This document shows, piece by piece, positions 23,517 to 32,810 of a stretch of DNA of 35,833 nucleotides. The first letter of the stretch is position 1, and each line of letters begins with the position of its first letter. The translations under genes were made by a program, and so were the position numbers. The notes beneath the pieces are model-generated. The model searched no databases, was not told the origin of the DNA, and saw nothing but the letters and a program-made list of their open reading frames with translations. Source of the stretch: CAYJPA01 sp964371945 (GTDB lineage: Bacteria; Chloroflexota; Chloroflexia; Thermomicrobiales; UBA6265); assembly GCA_964371945.1 (NCBI GenBank), contig CAYJPA010000063.1, forward strand, positions 1-35,833. Reading direction: 5' to 3'.

Positions 23517-25469
23517 ATGAACGATCTTCCGTTGACGCGCTCGTTCGTGATCGGCACTGCCGGTCACATCGATCACGGTAAATCGACGCTCGTGCAGGCG
23601 CTGACCGGGATCGATCCTGACCGGTTGGCAGAAGAAAAAGCGCGTGGGATGACGATCGATCTCGGCTTTGCCTGGCTGCAAACGCCGGCCGGAAATTCTG
23701 TCGGAGTCGTCGACGTACCGGGTCACGAGCGCTTCATCAAGACGATGCTCGCGGGCGTCGGTGGGATCGACGCCGCGTTGCTGGTGATCGCCGCTGACGA
23801 AGGTCCGATGCCGCAAACGATCGAGCATCTTGCGATCCTCGATTTGTTGCAGGTCAGAACTGGCGTCATCGCGTTGACCAAAAGCGATCTGGTCGATCGC
23901 GACTGGCTCGATCTCGTCACCGAGGAGATCCGAGAGCGTGTGCAAGGAACCGCTCTTGAGCGCGCGCAGATCGTGCCCGTTTCCGCGACGACGGGCAGCG
24001 GTTTGTCCTTTCTGCTCGCCGGGCTCGATCGCGCACTGGCTCAGGTTGCCCGCACCGCATCGCACACAAAGCCGAGATTGCCGATCGATCGGGTCTTCAC
24101 CGTCGCCGGTTTTGGAACGGTCGTCACCGGCACGCTCATTGGTGGGGAATTGACGGCCGGTCAAGAGCTCGAGGTCATGCCGAGCGGGATCCCGACCCGC
24201 ATTCGCGGAATGCAAACGCACGCGAAAAAGGTCGATCGTGCGATTGCGGGAAGCCGGCTCGCGGTGAACCTGTCCGGGCTTGCGGTCGCGGATTTACGAC
24301 GCGGTGACGTGCTCGCGGTTCCGGGTCTCCTGACACCGGCTCAACGCGTCGACGTGCGGCTCCAGCTCCTCGCGGACTCGCCGATCGCTCTAGCTCAGAA
24401 TGACGAGATCGATTTCTTTGCAGGTTCTGCAGAGACATCTGGTTGGCTCACGTTGCTCGATCGGGAACAGCTCATTCCCGGCGATATGGGCTGGGTGCAG
24501 GTGCGATTTCACGAACCAATCGCGGTGCTCAAGGGTGACCGATTCATCGTTCGCCGGCCTTCGCCCAGCCAAACCATCGGAGGCGGGGAGATCGTCGACC
24601 CCAATCCGATCCGTCACAGGCGCTTCCGGCCGGAGGTCCTCAGTTCGCTCGAGACCCTCTCAGCGGGAGCACCGGATGAGCTGATCCTGCACGAACTTTC
24701 CTCGGGTCCGCTTGAGCTGAAAACGCTTCGACAGCAGTTGTCGCCTGCATTGGATCAAAGGGAAATCGATGGTGCATTGATTCAACTGATCGCGGAAGGT
24801 GATATCGTCCCACTGGAAATGCACGCCGGAGAGTTCCGCTCGTCGGATTTCGTCGTTGCCACGACCGTCTGGAACGCCACCGCACAACAGATTGAGCAAA
24901 CCCTGAACGGGTTTCATCAGACGAACAGGCTCCGCAAGGGGATGCCCAGGGAGGAATTGAGGAGCCGGTTAAGGCTGGACGGACCTCAGCGTCTCTTCGA
25001 CGCGATGATCAAGGCCGCCGCGGCCCGAGGTATCGTCATCGAAGAGGGCTCGACGATTCGACGCGCGGACTTTTCTATCAAGCTCGATTCAGCCCAAGAT
25101 GAAAAGGCAGTTCGCTACGCCGCGGCGCTGAAAGTAGCCCCGTTCACGCCTCCGGCGCCCGCGGAATTCGGGATCGAGAGCGATCTACTGGGAGCGATCA
25201 TCGATCTCGGCAGAGTTGTGAAAGTCGCGGATGACGTGATCTACGACCCCGATGCATATCGAGAAATCGAGCGAGGCGTGCTCGCACTGCTCGACCGGGA
25301 TGGTTCAGTCACTCTGGCCGGGTTCCGCGACCATTTTCGGACCAGCCGCAAATATGCTCAAGCGACGTTAGAGTATCTGGATCAACAGCGCATCACCCGT
25401 CGCGTCGGCGACGTGCGGGTGCGACACAGCGGTCCCGGCGCCGGTACGCCGGTTGGAGGCGCCTTGTGA
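23517..25469 (+). CDS. selB: Selenocysteine-specific elongation factor SelB
   Basis: 650 residues from ATG 23517; upstream in-frame codons back to 23442 lack family character. The GTPase domain has G1 'GHIDHGKST', switch 'RGMTIDLGFAWL', G3 'VVDVPGHERF' and G4 'TKSD'. Domains II-III follow ('RVFTVAGFGTVVTGTLIGG'). The C-terminal ~250 residues look like the tandem winged helices that bind the SECIS hairpin ('FRDHFRTSRKYAQATLEYL' fits the last one). The 'GMTIDLGFAWL' motif separates SelB from EF-Tu. SelB carries Sec-tRNA to UGA codons at selenoprotein mRNAs. No selA, selD, tRNA-Sec or known selenoprotein is in this window. Its end overlaps the PIG-L GTG by 4 bases. Confidence 0.93.
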   Translation: MNDLPLTRSFVIGTAGHIDHGKSTLVQALTGIDPDRLAEEKARGMTIDLGFAWLQTPAGNSVGVVDVPGHERFIKTMLAGVGGIDAALLVIAADEGPMPQTIEHLAILDLLQVRTGVIALTKSDLVDRDWLDLVTEEIRERVQGTALERAQIVPVSATTGSGLSFLLAGLDRALAQVARTASHTKPRLPIDRVFTVAGFGTVVTGTLIGGELTAGQELEVMPSGIPTRIRGMQTHAKKVDRAIAGSRLAVNLSGLAVADLRRGDVLAVPGLLTPAQRVDVRLQLLADSPIALAQNDEIDFFAGSAETSGWLTLLDREQLIPGDMGWVQVRFHEPIAVLKGDRFIVRRPSPSQTIGGGEIVDPNPIRHRRFRPEVLSSLETLSAGAPDELILHELSSGPLELKTLRQQLSPALDQREIDGALIQLIAEGDIVPLEMHAGEFRSSDFVVATTVWNATAQQIEQTLNGFHQTNRLRKGMPREELRSRLRLDGPQRLFDAMIKAAAARGIVIEEGSTIRRADFSIKLDSAQDEKAVRYAAALKVAPFTPPAPAEFGIESDLLGAIIDLGRVVKVADDVIYDPDAYREIERGVLALLDRDGSVTLAGFRDHFRTSRKYAQATLEYLDQQRITRRVGDVRVRHSGPGAGTPVGGAL

Positions 25470-26293
25470 ATCCACAACCTGTGACTGAAGCGGTGCTCAT
25501 GGCGCCGGCTCGTCATGTTTTTCTTTCGCCTCACTACGACGACATCGCGCTCTCTTGCGGTGGAACCGCGGCACGAATCTCGGCGGCCGGGGGTCGACCT
25601 GAAGTCGCATTGATCTTTGGCGACCATCCCGATCCGGTCGAACCGATCACCGGCTTCGCGCAATCGCTCCACAAGCAATGGGGACTGGATGCATCCCAGG
25701 TGATCGCGGCGCGGCGGGCCGAGGAGGCCGTGGCATCGGCTGTGTTGGGCACGGTAGCGCGCTTCTTGCCGTTTCGGGACGCGATCTATCGCGGCGCCAG
25801 GTATCTCAATGACGAACAGCTCTTCGCCGCGCCAACCGAGGATGAGTCTGCACTTACTCGTCAGATCATCGCCGCTGCTGGTCTCGAGAACGGAGGCATG
25901 GCGGCCACACGCGTCTATACACCGCTCGCGGTCGGATTCCATGTCGACCATCAACATGCGTTCCGGGTGGGCGTAGAGCTCGCCCGTGAAGGCGCCGAAG
26001 TCTGGTTCTACGAGGATCTTCCGTATGGGCTCAAGCCAGGCGGCCGCGACAAACGAGTGAACACGCTGCCCGTTCCAATGTCGCCGTCGGTGCTCGTCGA
26101 TGTCTCGACGCAATGGACCGCGAAACTCGACGCGATCTTTGCCTATCCGTCGCAACTGTCGACGATCTTCGTGGACTATGCCGGAGTCGGAACGTCGCGG
26201 GCAGAGGTCAGTGAAGCGATGGAGGCGTACGCACGGAACGCCGGCGACGGCGTTCTTTGCGAGCGCTTCTGGACAGTGGACCTCGCGAGATGA
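25466..26293 (+). CDS. PIG-L family deacetylase
   Basis: 275 residues from GTG 25466, which overlaps the selB stop (GTGA); an ATG at 25499 just before the conserved region is an alternative start. Zinc-site motifs of LmbE/PIG-L deacetylases are visible: 'FLSPHYDDIALSCGG' (usual form HPDD, here HYDD) near the N-terminus and 'VGFHVDHQHAF' in the middle. 'IAARRAEEAVASAVLG' is the typical helix between them. The family removes acetyl groups from N-acetylglucosamine conjugates, for example in mycothiol or bacillithiol synthesis or antibiotic assembly. The substrate is unknown. Coupling to selB by overlap indicates cotranscription rather than shared function. Its stop overlaps the next small gene's ATG. 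Confidence 0.88.
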   Translation: MNPQPVTEAVLMAPARHVFLSPHYDDIALSCGGTAARISAAGGRPEVALIFGDHPDPVEPITGFAQSLHKQWGLDASQVIAARRAEEAVASAVLGTVARFLPFRDAIYRGARYLNDEQLFAAPTEDESALTRQIIAAAGLENGGMAATRVYTPLAVGFHVDHQHAFRVGVELAREGAEVWFYEDLPYGLKPGGRDKRVNTLPVPMSPSVLVDVSTQWTAKLDAIFAYPSQLSTIFVDYAGVGTSRAEVSEAMEAYARNAGDGVLCERFWTVDLAR

Positions 26294-26382
26294 AGAGCCG
26301 TGGATCGATCGACAAGTTGTACCTGGGAATCGGCATAGGAATGATCGTGCTTTGGGCGATCCTCATCCCGATATTGTTTTAA
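26290..26382 (+). CDS. 30-residue single-span membrane peptide
   Basis: ATG 26290 overlaps the PIG-L stop (ATGA), the third coupled junction in this operon. The peptide has a short charged start (MKSRGSIDK) and then one hydrophobic span ('LYLGIGIGMIVLWAILIPIL') to the end. That is enough for one membrane helix with the N-terminus inside by the positive-inside rule. It is easily missed by gene callers. No family is recognised. The exact 4-base overlap plus the clean membrane span makes translation likely. Its role is unknown. Confidence 0.7.
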   Translation: MKSRGSIDKLYLGIGIGMIVLWAILIPILF

Positions 26383-26596
26383 CATTGCGACCACTTTCAA
26401 GATTCTCACTGGTGCCGCTCACACGACTCGTAATCGATCGTTTTATCTATTGCAGGGTTACCATTCTGCCGACCACTCGCACGCCGTCAGCGAAAGGAGC
26501 TCAAAATCTCTTGAGGGTGGAGTGCATTCAGTGTCAACATCTCAACCAACCAGGGTAAATGCTCGCTATCGCCTGCCGCGACGCTGGGAATGGACA

Positions 26597-28717
26597 CTAA
26601 AATGCAGGGGGGGCGATGTAGTAGCACTCCGATTGAGTCTCAACGCTGAGTTTCGGCTCGCCATTCCACGGAGTGGATGCAGCCAGTTGATCACCTGTGA
26701 CGGAATCAGTCAAAGAGATAATTATCTGGTATTCACTTAGTGCAAACTCAGAGGATGTGCGAGGGAAGTCTAGCCGTACGCGAGACATGGCGCCCGCGGG
26801 TGCAGGATCTAGTTTTCCGGTGAAGCTTTGCGCTCTGCCATCAGGATCCACGAATTGAACGGAAACACTGATTGTATTGACAGCGGCGAGGCTGACTGTT
26901 TGCCAGTAGAGATCAACCCTGCTTTCGCGACCCACAATCTGCATCAGGCGCATTGATCCGTCGAACGTCATGTCGCAACCAGTCGATTTCTGCAATTCAC
27001 TGGGAATCGGCAATTTATGGGGCCTAAATATTTGGAAGTAGGGCACACCACCTATCGTGATGATGTGCTCTGGCTCGTACCCGTAACGTCGTAGGGTTCG
27101 ATAACTGGGTGCCATGTCGCGCTGCGTCTGTTGAATACCGGCAACGTAGTAATCCGTCTCGAACCAGCCCGCTGGAGTCGCCAGGCCGAAGCTACGTATT
27201 AGGATTTTTGGATCATCGGAAAGAAAATAACTGAACGCCGAGGGTACCGCGGAAGTTTGCATGATAACCTGCTGATCTCCGGACAGCTGCCCCGTGATGT
27301 ACTCAACTACCTCGACACCACCTTGTCCCCAGCCCATTTGCATGACGGACTCCGCGTGCCGGGGGCCCCCCAATAGCGGGTTGTAGTAGTCCAATCTATA
27401 GGGAAGCACCACCCACGTTGACAACGACTGAATCAGCACCAACGCGGTAACTGTGACACCAGCGAGCACACGATCATATCGCGGAATGAATTCTGCCGCG
27501 AATTTGACTAAGGTGATAATTCCCACAGCGGCCAACAGACAAATGACAGGAAACATCGGAAGAGCGTATCGATCGAATTTCTTCACGCCTGTCGACATCG
27601 CCGCAGCGTAGACAATCGCGAACACAGTGGAGAAGATGATGAGCCGCCAGGCAGAGGGGGTGAGAGTTCTGCGGCGGATGGACCATGGTGTAAGTGCGAT
27701 CAAAACTACCATTCCAAACCACTCGACGGGAGTGGAACGCCAGGTGATCGCAACAGGATAGAAGATCAGTCCCGGATCTCCACGGTGAATTTCTCCCATA
27801 AAGAATGTTGAATTTTCGTGACCTTCAGTGGCGGCGGTTGAGGTCCATTCCCAAAGTTTGGATAGCGTCTTTCCCGGCGCAACCCAGAGTGCCGGCAGAA
27901 GGAGGCAAGTGGTCGCAATCGCAGAAAAAAGCCAGATCATTGCGTAGTGCAAAGCATTCCGCACGCCCGGGATCTTAGTCTGATCCGGCTTATTTTGCCT
28001 CCGTACGTCGATTACGGAAAAAAGCAACACCAACCCAACCACACCGAGGAGCACGACGCCCGTGGCCCGGGTAAGCCAGGCGCAAGCCGAGAGCAGCCCA
28101 GATGCCACCCAATACCAGGATAGGCGTCCCGTCCTTCCGGTTAGCGACGTTTTGCTGGCCGCAAAGACTATAGACGCGACAGCAGCGAAGCAAACGAGAG
28201 AGAACAATCCGTCAACATGAAATGCGGAGTCCAGACCCGAAAGGAATGGGTCAAACGCAATCAATAAGCCCGCGATCGCGGCGGTCCCAATGCCAATCAA
28301 TTCCTTGAGATAGGTCATCGTGACAGCGAAAAAGATACCTTGCAACAGCACCTTGGAAACCTTGACAGCGACCATCATGTCGAGAGGATCAATATGATTC
28401 GTTCGAAGTACGGATTCGATTGAATAGACTCCCTTCAAATTCCCGTGTACGAGTGCAGAGTACTCCGGCGCTCGCACGAAAAACGCGAGCGCTCCAGCCC
28501 ACATTGTCAGGACTCCTGGATGGGCCATTTGATACGTGTACTGGAGATCGCCTGTGCGGATTGCCCGGTAAAAGTTCGCCGAACGACCCATCCAAAAAGG
28601 TTCATCGGTTGTGACAAGCCGATCCAGATCATGGAGTCGAATGAGCGTATAGATCACCGTTACGACGGAGATAGCTGCGATTCTCGTTAGTCGGGATGAC
28701 CTCAAGAACTTCGGCAT
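26597..28717 (-). CDS. Membrane glycosyltransferase, PMT/ArnT-like (GT-C fold)
   Basis: A 706-residue integral membrane protein. The first luminal loop has the acidic motif 'LVTTDEPFWMGRSANFYRAI', the Asp-Glu pair typical of lipid-phosphate-sugar-dependent GT-C enzymes (ArnT, PMT). About ten to twelve hydrophobic helices follow to roughly residue 430, and then a large non-membrane C-terminal domain with beta-rich sequence ('YVAGIQQTQRDMAPSYRTLR', 'HIITIGGVPYFQIF') ending in a possible Ig-like module. It probably transfers a sugar from a polyprenyl carrier to protein or cell-wall glycan on the outer face. The gene is visibly richer in A/T than its neighbours and stands alone, suggesting transfer or a fast-changing surface-glycan locus. 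Substrate unknown. Confidence 0.85.
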   Translation of the reverse strand: MPKFLRSSRLTRIAAISVVTVIYTLIRLHDLDRLVTTDEPFWMGRSANFYRAIRTGDLQYTYQMAHPGVLTMWAGALAFFVRAPEYSALVHGNLKGVYSIESVLRTNHIDPLDMMVAVKVSKVLLQGIFFAVTMTYLKELIGIGTAAIAGLLIAFDPFLSGLDSAFHVDGLFSLVCFAAVASIVFAASKTSLTGRTGRLSWYWVASGLLSACAWLTRATGVVLLGVVGLVLLFSVIDVRRQNKPDQTKIPGVRNALHYAMIWLFSAIATTCLLLPALWVAPGKTLSKLWEWTSTAATEGHENSTFFMGEIHRGDPGLIFYPVAITWRSTPVEWFGMVVLIALTPWSIRRRTLTPSAWRLIIFSTVFAIVYAAAMSTGVKKFDRYALPMFPVICLLAAVGIITLVKFAAEFIPRYDRVLAGVTVTALVLIQSLSTWVVLPYRLDYYNPLLGGPRHAESVMQMGWGQGGVEVVEYITGQLSGDQQVIMQTSAVPSAFSYFLSDDPKILIRSFGLATPAGWFETDYYVAGIQQTQRDMAPSYRTLRRYGYEPEHIITIGGVPYFQIFRPHKLPIPSELQKSTGCDMTFDGSMRLMQIVGRESRVDLYWQTVSLAAVNTISVSVQFVDPDGRAQSFTGKLDPAPAGAMSRVRLDFPRTSSEFALSEYQIIISLTDSVTGDQLAASTPWNGEPKLSVETQSECYYIAPPAF

Positions 28718-29107
28718 TTTGGCTCCGGAATTGAGTACTCAATGAGGCGGTTACCGAAGATCTCACGGTAATCATACGCGAACAATTGTTATCAATTTGG
28801 ACTATTGATGAATAGTTCTGTTGGCATTACTATCATGTATTTTACAACTACACATGTCGCACTTACATTCTTCAATGGATTCCTATTTAGGTCGTTTATT
28901 TGGTACCGCACGGACCCCAAACCCGACCGATGAGCGATTCGTCAACCAAGTTGATGAGCCCATCGAAGGCGGTTTCTTCAATGAACTGCAGCTGGTCCGC
29001 CAATTGACCAACGCTGAGCTCGGCAGATCACTTTGCCTCATCGATGTCCTGCGTAGCGACTCCCGGCGCGATCGTTCGTTCATGGTTCGTAGGTTGCCGC
29101 ATGAGCG
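28718..29107. other. A/T-rich intergenic region with possible gene remnant
   Basis: 390 bases. The left part (to about 28870) is rich in A/T and should carry the promoter of the glycosyltransferase gene. On the plus strand a frame from ATG 28875 reads protein-like for about 75 codons ('SYLGRLFGTARTPNPTDERF', 'FFNELQLVRQLTNAELGRSL'). It then runs on into the antisense of the next gene, to 29225. It has no ribosome site and no recognised family, so it may be a truncated remnant or chance. Confidence 0.35.
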
Positions 29108-29767
29108 TTACTTAAAGACGCGGATGAGCAGATCGCTTGGGGCGCCGCCGTTCGTCGGATTTTGGTCCTGCGGACAAGCAGAGACCGCGGCGATAACGTC
29201 CATTTCGGCTTTCAGCAAGACGTAATCGTTCTTCTCGGCCAGCGATTCCCGAATCTCGAGCTCGCCGCGCTGTTGGATCGAAACATTCATGAACCAATTG
29301 ACCGGATCGGGAATGTCGTCGTAGGCCAGGCCGTGACCATCGAGCGCCGCGGAGAGCGCATCCCGGCAATTGGCATGTCCTTCGAGACCGAAGTCGTCAG
29401 CGTAGCGTTTGGGATCGCATGCCGCGAAGAGCAGATCGTGGCGGCCGACCGTGTCCTCGATCAATTCGAACATCGGATTGCGGCGGTTCGAATAGAGCTT
29501 CATTCCGGTCTGCAGCATGATCGAACTATTTTTTGCCCGGGTCACGCCGGTTGAGAGTCGCTCGCCGGAATCATCGGCCGCGATCGTGATGAAGTCGGCA
29601 ACCTGCTTCCCATCGACCACGATGATTTGCAGATACTGGTCCTTTTTGACCTCGACGCCAAAACCCTCACCGGGGTGAATTTGCCGGGCCCTGATGGCCA
29701 TCCGTCCGAGCAATTGTTGGCTCACCAGTGAATTCCCCTTCTCCAACAGATTATTCAATGCGACCAT
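29108..29767 (-). CDS. DUF1989 (urea carboxylase-associated-type) protein
   Basis: A 219-residue protein matching the DUF1989 family, whose members occur next to urea carboxylase and aminomethyltransferase genes. Conserved pieces: 'VDGKQVADFITIAADD', 'LYSNRRNPMFELIEDTVGRHD', 'AACDPKRYADDFG', 'HANCRDALSAAL', 'DPVNWFMNV', and a C-terminal 'AVSACPQDQNPTNGG'. The Cys and His residues in these motifs may bind a metal. The start at ATG 29767 lacks a strong ribosome site, and an internal ATG ('MAIRARQIHPGEGFG') may be used. No urea carboxylase lies in this window, so the role here is open. It is divergent from chrA. Confidence 0.85.
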   Translation of the reverse strand: MVALNNLLEKGNSLVSQQLLGRMAIRARQIHPGEGFGVEVKKDQYLQIIVVDGKQVADFITIAADDSGERLSTGVTRAKNSSIMLQTGMKLYSNRRNPMFELIEDTVGRHDLLFAACDPKRYADDFGLEGHANCRDALSAALDGHGLAYDDIPDPVNWFMNVSIQQRGELEIRESLAEKNDYVLLKAEMDVIAAVSACPQDQNPTNGGAPSDLLIRVFK

Positions 29768-29902
29768 TGTCGCAGGCTGAACCGAGTACCTTCAATGCGT
29801 GACCGCGTTAACGTGCGCGAATCGTCTCAATTGAACACGGCGGATAGAGCTCGAACGTGACCGCGCCTCTTCAATTCGGCCCATTCGACAGAGGACCATT
29901 GA

Positions 29903-31075
29903 GTGACGGATGAGCCGAAACAGAGTTTGACCGGGCTTGGAGAAGTCGCTCGACTCGCGCTACGGCTTGGCGCAACCGCGTTCGGCGGACCGGCCGCGCA
30001 CATCGCGCTGCTCCGCAACGAGGTCGTCACTCGGCGGACGTGGGTGACTGATCAGCATTTTCTCGATCTGCTGGGCGTCACCAATCTCATCCCAGGTCCG
30101 AACTCGACCGAAATGGTGATGCATGTCGGTCAGCTCCGTGCGGGAAGACGCGGATTGGTCGCCGCTGGCGCCGCCTTCATTCTGCCCGCGGCAACCATCA
30201 CGCTCATCATCGCGTGGTTTTATGTTAGGTACGGTACGACGCCCGAAGGAACCTGGATTCTCTACGGAATCAAGCCCGTGATCATCGCGGTCGTTCTGCA
30301 AGCGCTGTGGGGACTCGGAAAAGCCGCGGCTCGAGACACGATCTCCGTTGCGGCTGGGATCGGAGTGGTTGCCGCCTATCTGGCCGGCGGCAACGAGATC
30401 CTTCTGCTCTTTGGCGGCGCACTGGCAGTACTGGTCACCCGGCGGATCGCAAACCTTGTGAAACAGGGAGCGGCTACAGGAATAACGCTGGCTCCCTGGG
30501 CGCTCATCCAACCGGAATCTCTGGTCGCGGCGGTCGCCGATGCTGTCACCTACTCCCATCTTCGATTGTTGCTGACCTTTCTCAAGATCGGATCCGTTCT
30601 GTACGGCTCCGGCTACGTTCTGATCGCGTTCATGCGCAACGATTTCGTCGTCCGGCTTGGTTGGCTGACGGAACAACAGCTTCTGGACGCGGTTGCGGTC
30701 GGGCAGCTTACTCCGGGACCTGTCTTCACGACGGCGACGTTCATTGGCTATCTTGTTGGCGGTTTTCCGGGCGCATTATTGGCGACGATCGGCATCTTCC
30801 TGCCCGCCTTTGTGTTCGTTGGCTTAACGGGCCGGGTCGCCGGATGGATGCGGCGCCATGCGATCCTCAGTCAAATCCTGGATGGCATCAATGTCGCGGC
30901 GGTCGGACTCATGGCGGCTGTTACGATCACCCTGACCCGTGATGCAGTTGTCGACCTGACGACCGCGGCGGTCGCTTTCTTTGCCGCAATCTTGTTGATT
31001 CGGTATCGCATCAACGCCACCTGGTTGATCGCCTTCGGTGCCCTTGTCGGTCTTGGCCGGTGGCTGATCGCGTAG
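29903..31075 (+). CDS. chrA: Chromate transporter, two-domain ChrA
   Basis: 390 residues from GTG 29903, with AGAGGA about nine bases upstream. Two homologous CHR halves are visible. The first has 'LRLGATAFGGPAAHIALLRN' and 'GVTNLIPGPNSTEMVMHVGQ'; the second has 'FLKIGSVLYGSGYVLIAFMR' and 'AVGQLTPGPVFTTATFIGYL'. Both carry the FGG/YGSG and PGP motifs of the family, with about twelve membrane helices in all. Members expel chromate in exchange for protons, or in some cases take up sulfate-like anions. No chrB regulator is adjacent. It is transcribed divergently from the DUF1989 gene. Confidence 0.93.
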   Translation: MTDEPKQSLTGLGEVARLALRLGATAFGGPAAHIALLRNEVVTRRTWVTDQHFLDLLGVTNLIPGPNSTEMVMHVGQLRAGRRGLVAAGAAFILPAATITLIIAWFYVRYGTTPEGTWILYGIKPVIIAVVLQALWGLGKAAARDTISVAAGIGVVAAYLAGGNEILLLFGGALAVLVTRRIANLVKQGAATGITLAPWALIQPESLVAAVADAVTYSHLRLLLTFLKIGSVLYGSGYVLIAFMRNDFVVRLGWLTEQQLLDAVAVGQLTPGPVFTTATFIGYLVGGFPGALLATIGIFLPAFVFVGLTGRVAGWMRRHAILSQILDGINVAAVGLMAAVTITLTRDAVVDLTTAAVAFFAAILLIRYRINATWLIAFGALVGLGRWLIA

Positions 31076-31243
31076 CTCACACCTTCAAAAATGGCGTTTC
31101 GGGACTATCTGGTCAGACCCATTGGACCGGCCCGGGACTACCATGTCCATACGGTTCTCTAGCTCTTGCTCTAGCATCAGGAGCTCACAGAATCGACAAC
31201 TCCGTTCACGTCGTTCAGGCTCGCCCCTGGAGAGCGCTACCCG

Positions 31244-32749
31244 ATGCGATCCTCTGTGAAATCAACCGGCCATTCCGCATTGCCGGCCCGAAGTCAACGC
31301 GCAATCGCGCTTCTCATCCTCTTCGTCCTCTTCGCGGGTCTACTTGCTCATCAAAGCATGGCCGCCGACGGCGGCAAAACGATCATGCTCGGCGAGAGCT
31401 TGAGCGATGCCGAGCGGGAAGAGCTCCTCGACTATTTCGACGCCGGATCCGAAGACCGCGTCGAGATCGTCACGGTGGCAGACACACAATCGGGAATGCA
31501 GGACATTATCGACAATGTTCCGAACTCCGCCTATTCGTCGACATCACTGACGTGCCGCGATCTCGGCGACGGACTCGAGGTAAAAACCAGCAGTATCACC
31601 TTGATCACACCAAGTCTCTACGCCATGGCGCTCGTGACCGCGGGCATCGGTGACGCTGAACTGCTCGTCGCCGCCCCGAAGGCCGCGGCAGCGCAGGGAA
31701 TGACGGCGCTCGCCGGTGTCTTCAAGACCTGGGACATTTCCCCATGCGATAGCGGTTCAACAACCAAGAGTCGCCAACGGCTCGCGCTCGAGGAGCTCGC
31801 ACTCACCGTAGCAATCGGACAATCGCTTCTGACCGAAGACGGGCAGCAAAGAGCCGACGGCGTCACCGTTGCAGGCAATCTCGTGCTCTTCACCCAACAA
31901 ACGGTGGTGATCGAAGGACTGGAGTCGGCCGGCGAAATCGAAGAAGCGGTTCGCGAACAGGAATTGAAGAACGCGGTGACGCTGACCGACGATCAACGCA
32001 CGTTGGTGGTCGACTTCATGATCAAGCTCGCCGGCGAGGATATCGACTGGAGTACGTTCTCGGCCGGTTGGACGATCGAGCCGACGGATGACGGCACCGG
32101 AATCTCGATGAAGGGCGACGGGATCGCGATCCGCAACGCGCAATTGACCGCAACCGTTCGCGCCGAGAACAACATGACGGCCACCGCTCAAGCTGCGGCA
32201 GAGATGTCGGCGACAGCCGCCGCTGAATCGGCAATGCTCACGGCGACCGCGAATGCCGGCGCCAACACTCAAGCCGCCGCGGATGCCAAGGCAACGCAGG
32301 ATGCGCTTTCCGCGGCCATGACCTCAACGGCGGAAGCTCAGCCGACCATTACTCCGGTTCCGTCTCCGACCGCGACGCCCGAACCGGTTGGGGTCACCGG
32401 GAAGGTAACCGACATTAAGGGCAGTCAGCTCTGGGTTCAGCCCGATGACGCGGACCAACCCGTTGCGTATTCCGTCGCCGGCAACGCGGACATCCTGCGG
32501 GATGGCGAGATCACCAATCTTGGGAGCATCAAGAAAGACGACACGGTTAGTTTGACCATCGATGGTCAATCCCAAACGGTGAGCAAAATCACCGCTTCGG
32601 CACCGGCAACGTCGAGCCCTCTCGCGAGCATCGGCAAACTGTTGTTCTTGCTGCCCGCGCTGGCGGTCATACCATTGATACTCTTCCTCAAGGGCCGCGG
32701 AGGCGGCGTGGGCGACACCTTTATCGTGAAGCGAGTTGCATCGGCATGA
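31244..32749 (+). CDS. DUF1002 protein with Ala-rich linker and C-terminal anchor
   Basis: 501 residues from ATG 31244. An N-terminal signal ('AIALLILFVLFAGLLAHQSMA') leads into a DUF1002 domain (about 40-270): 'MLGESLSDAEREELLDYF', 'CRDLGDGLEVKTSSITLITP', 'YAMALVTAGIGDAELLVAAP', and the later 'LTDDQRTLVVDFMIKLAGE'. Then comes a long Ala/Thr/Met-rich helical segment, a Pro/Thr linker ('TPVPSPTATPEP'), and a small beta domain ('VTGKVTDIKGSQLWVQP') like DUF5666/OB folds. A final hydrophobic helix ('LLFLLPALAVIPLILFL') followed by basic residues should anchor it. It is therefore probably exposed on the cell surface with both ends at the membrane. The function of DUF1002 is unknown. Confidence 0.84.
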   Translation: MRSSVKSTGHSALPARSQRAIALLILFVLFAGLLAHQSMAADGGKTIMLGESLSDAEREELLDYFDAGSEDRVEIVTVADTQSGMQDIIDNVPNSAYSSTSLTCRDLGDGLEVKTSSITLITPSLYAMALVTAGIGDAELLVAAPKAAAAQGMTALAGVFKTWDISPCDSGSTTKSRQRLALEELALTVAIGQSLLTEDGQQRADGVTVAGNLVLFTQQTVVIEGLESAGEIEEAVREQELKNAVTLTDDQRTLVVDFMIKLAGEDIDWSTFSAGWTIEPTDDGTGISMKGDGIAIRNAQLTATVRAENNMTATAQAAAEMSATAAAESAMLTATANAGANTQAAADAKATQDALSAAMTSTAEAQPTITPVPSPTATPEPVGVTGKVTDIKGSQLWVQPDDADQPVAYSVAGNADILRDGEITNLGSIKKDDTVSLTIDGQSQTVSKITASAPATSSPLASIGKLLFLLPALAVIPLILFLKGRGGGVGDTFIVKRVASA

Positions 32750-32810
32750 CGGTCGCTTTCACCACGGGCCGAACGTCGTCGATGGATCGGCTAAGAAAGT
32801 TGGGTCCGAA

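Noticed and set aside
22947..24221. 424-codon open frame antisense to aroF and selB
   Set aside because: It spans two clear genes and the gap between them on the other strand, and its composition is typical of a shadow frame.
28875..29225. Plus-strand frame beginning MDSYLGRLFG
   Set aside because: It is partly protein-like but has no ribosome site and runs antisense into the DUF1989 gene; not enough to call a gene.
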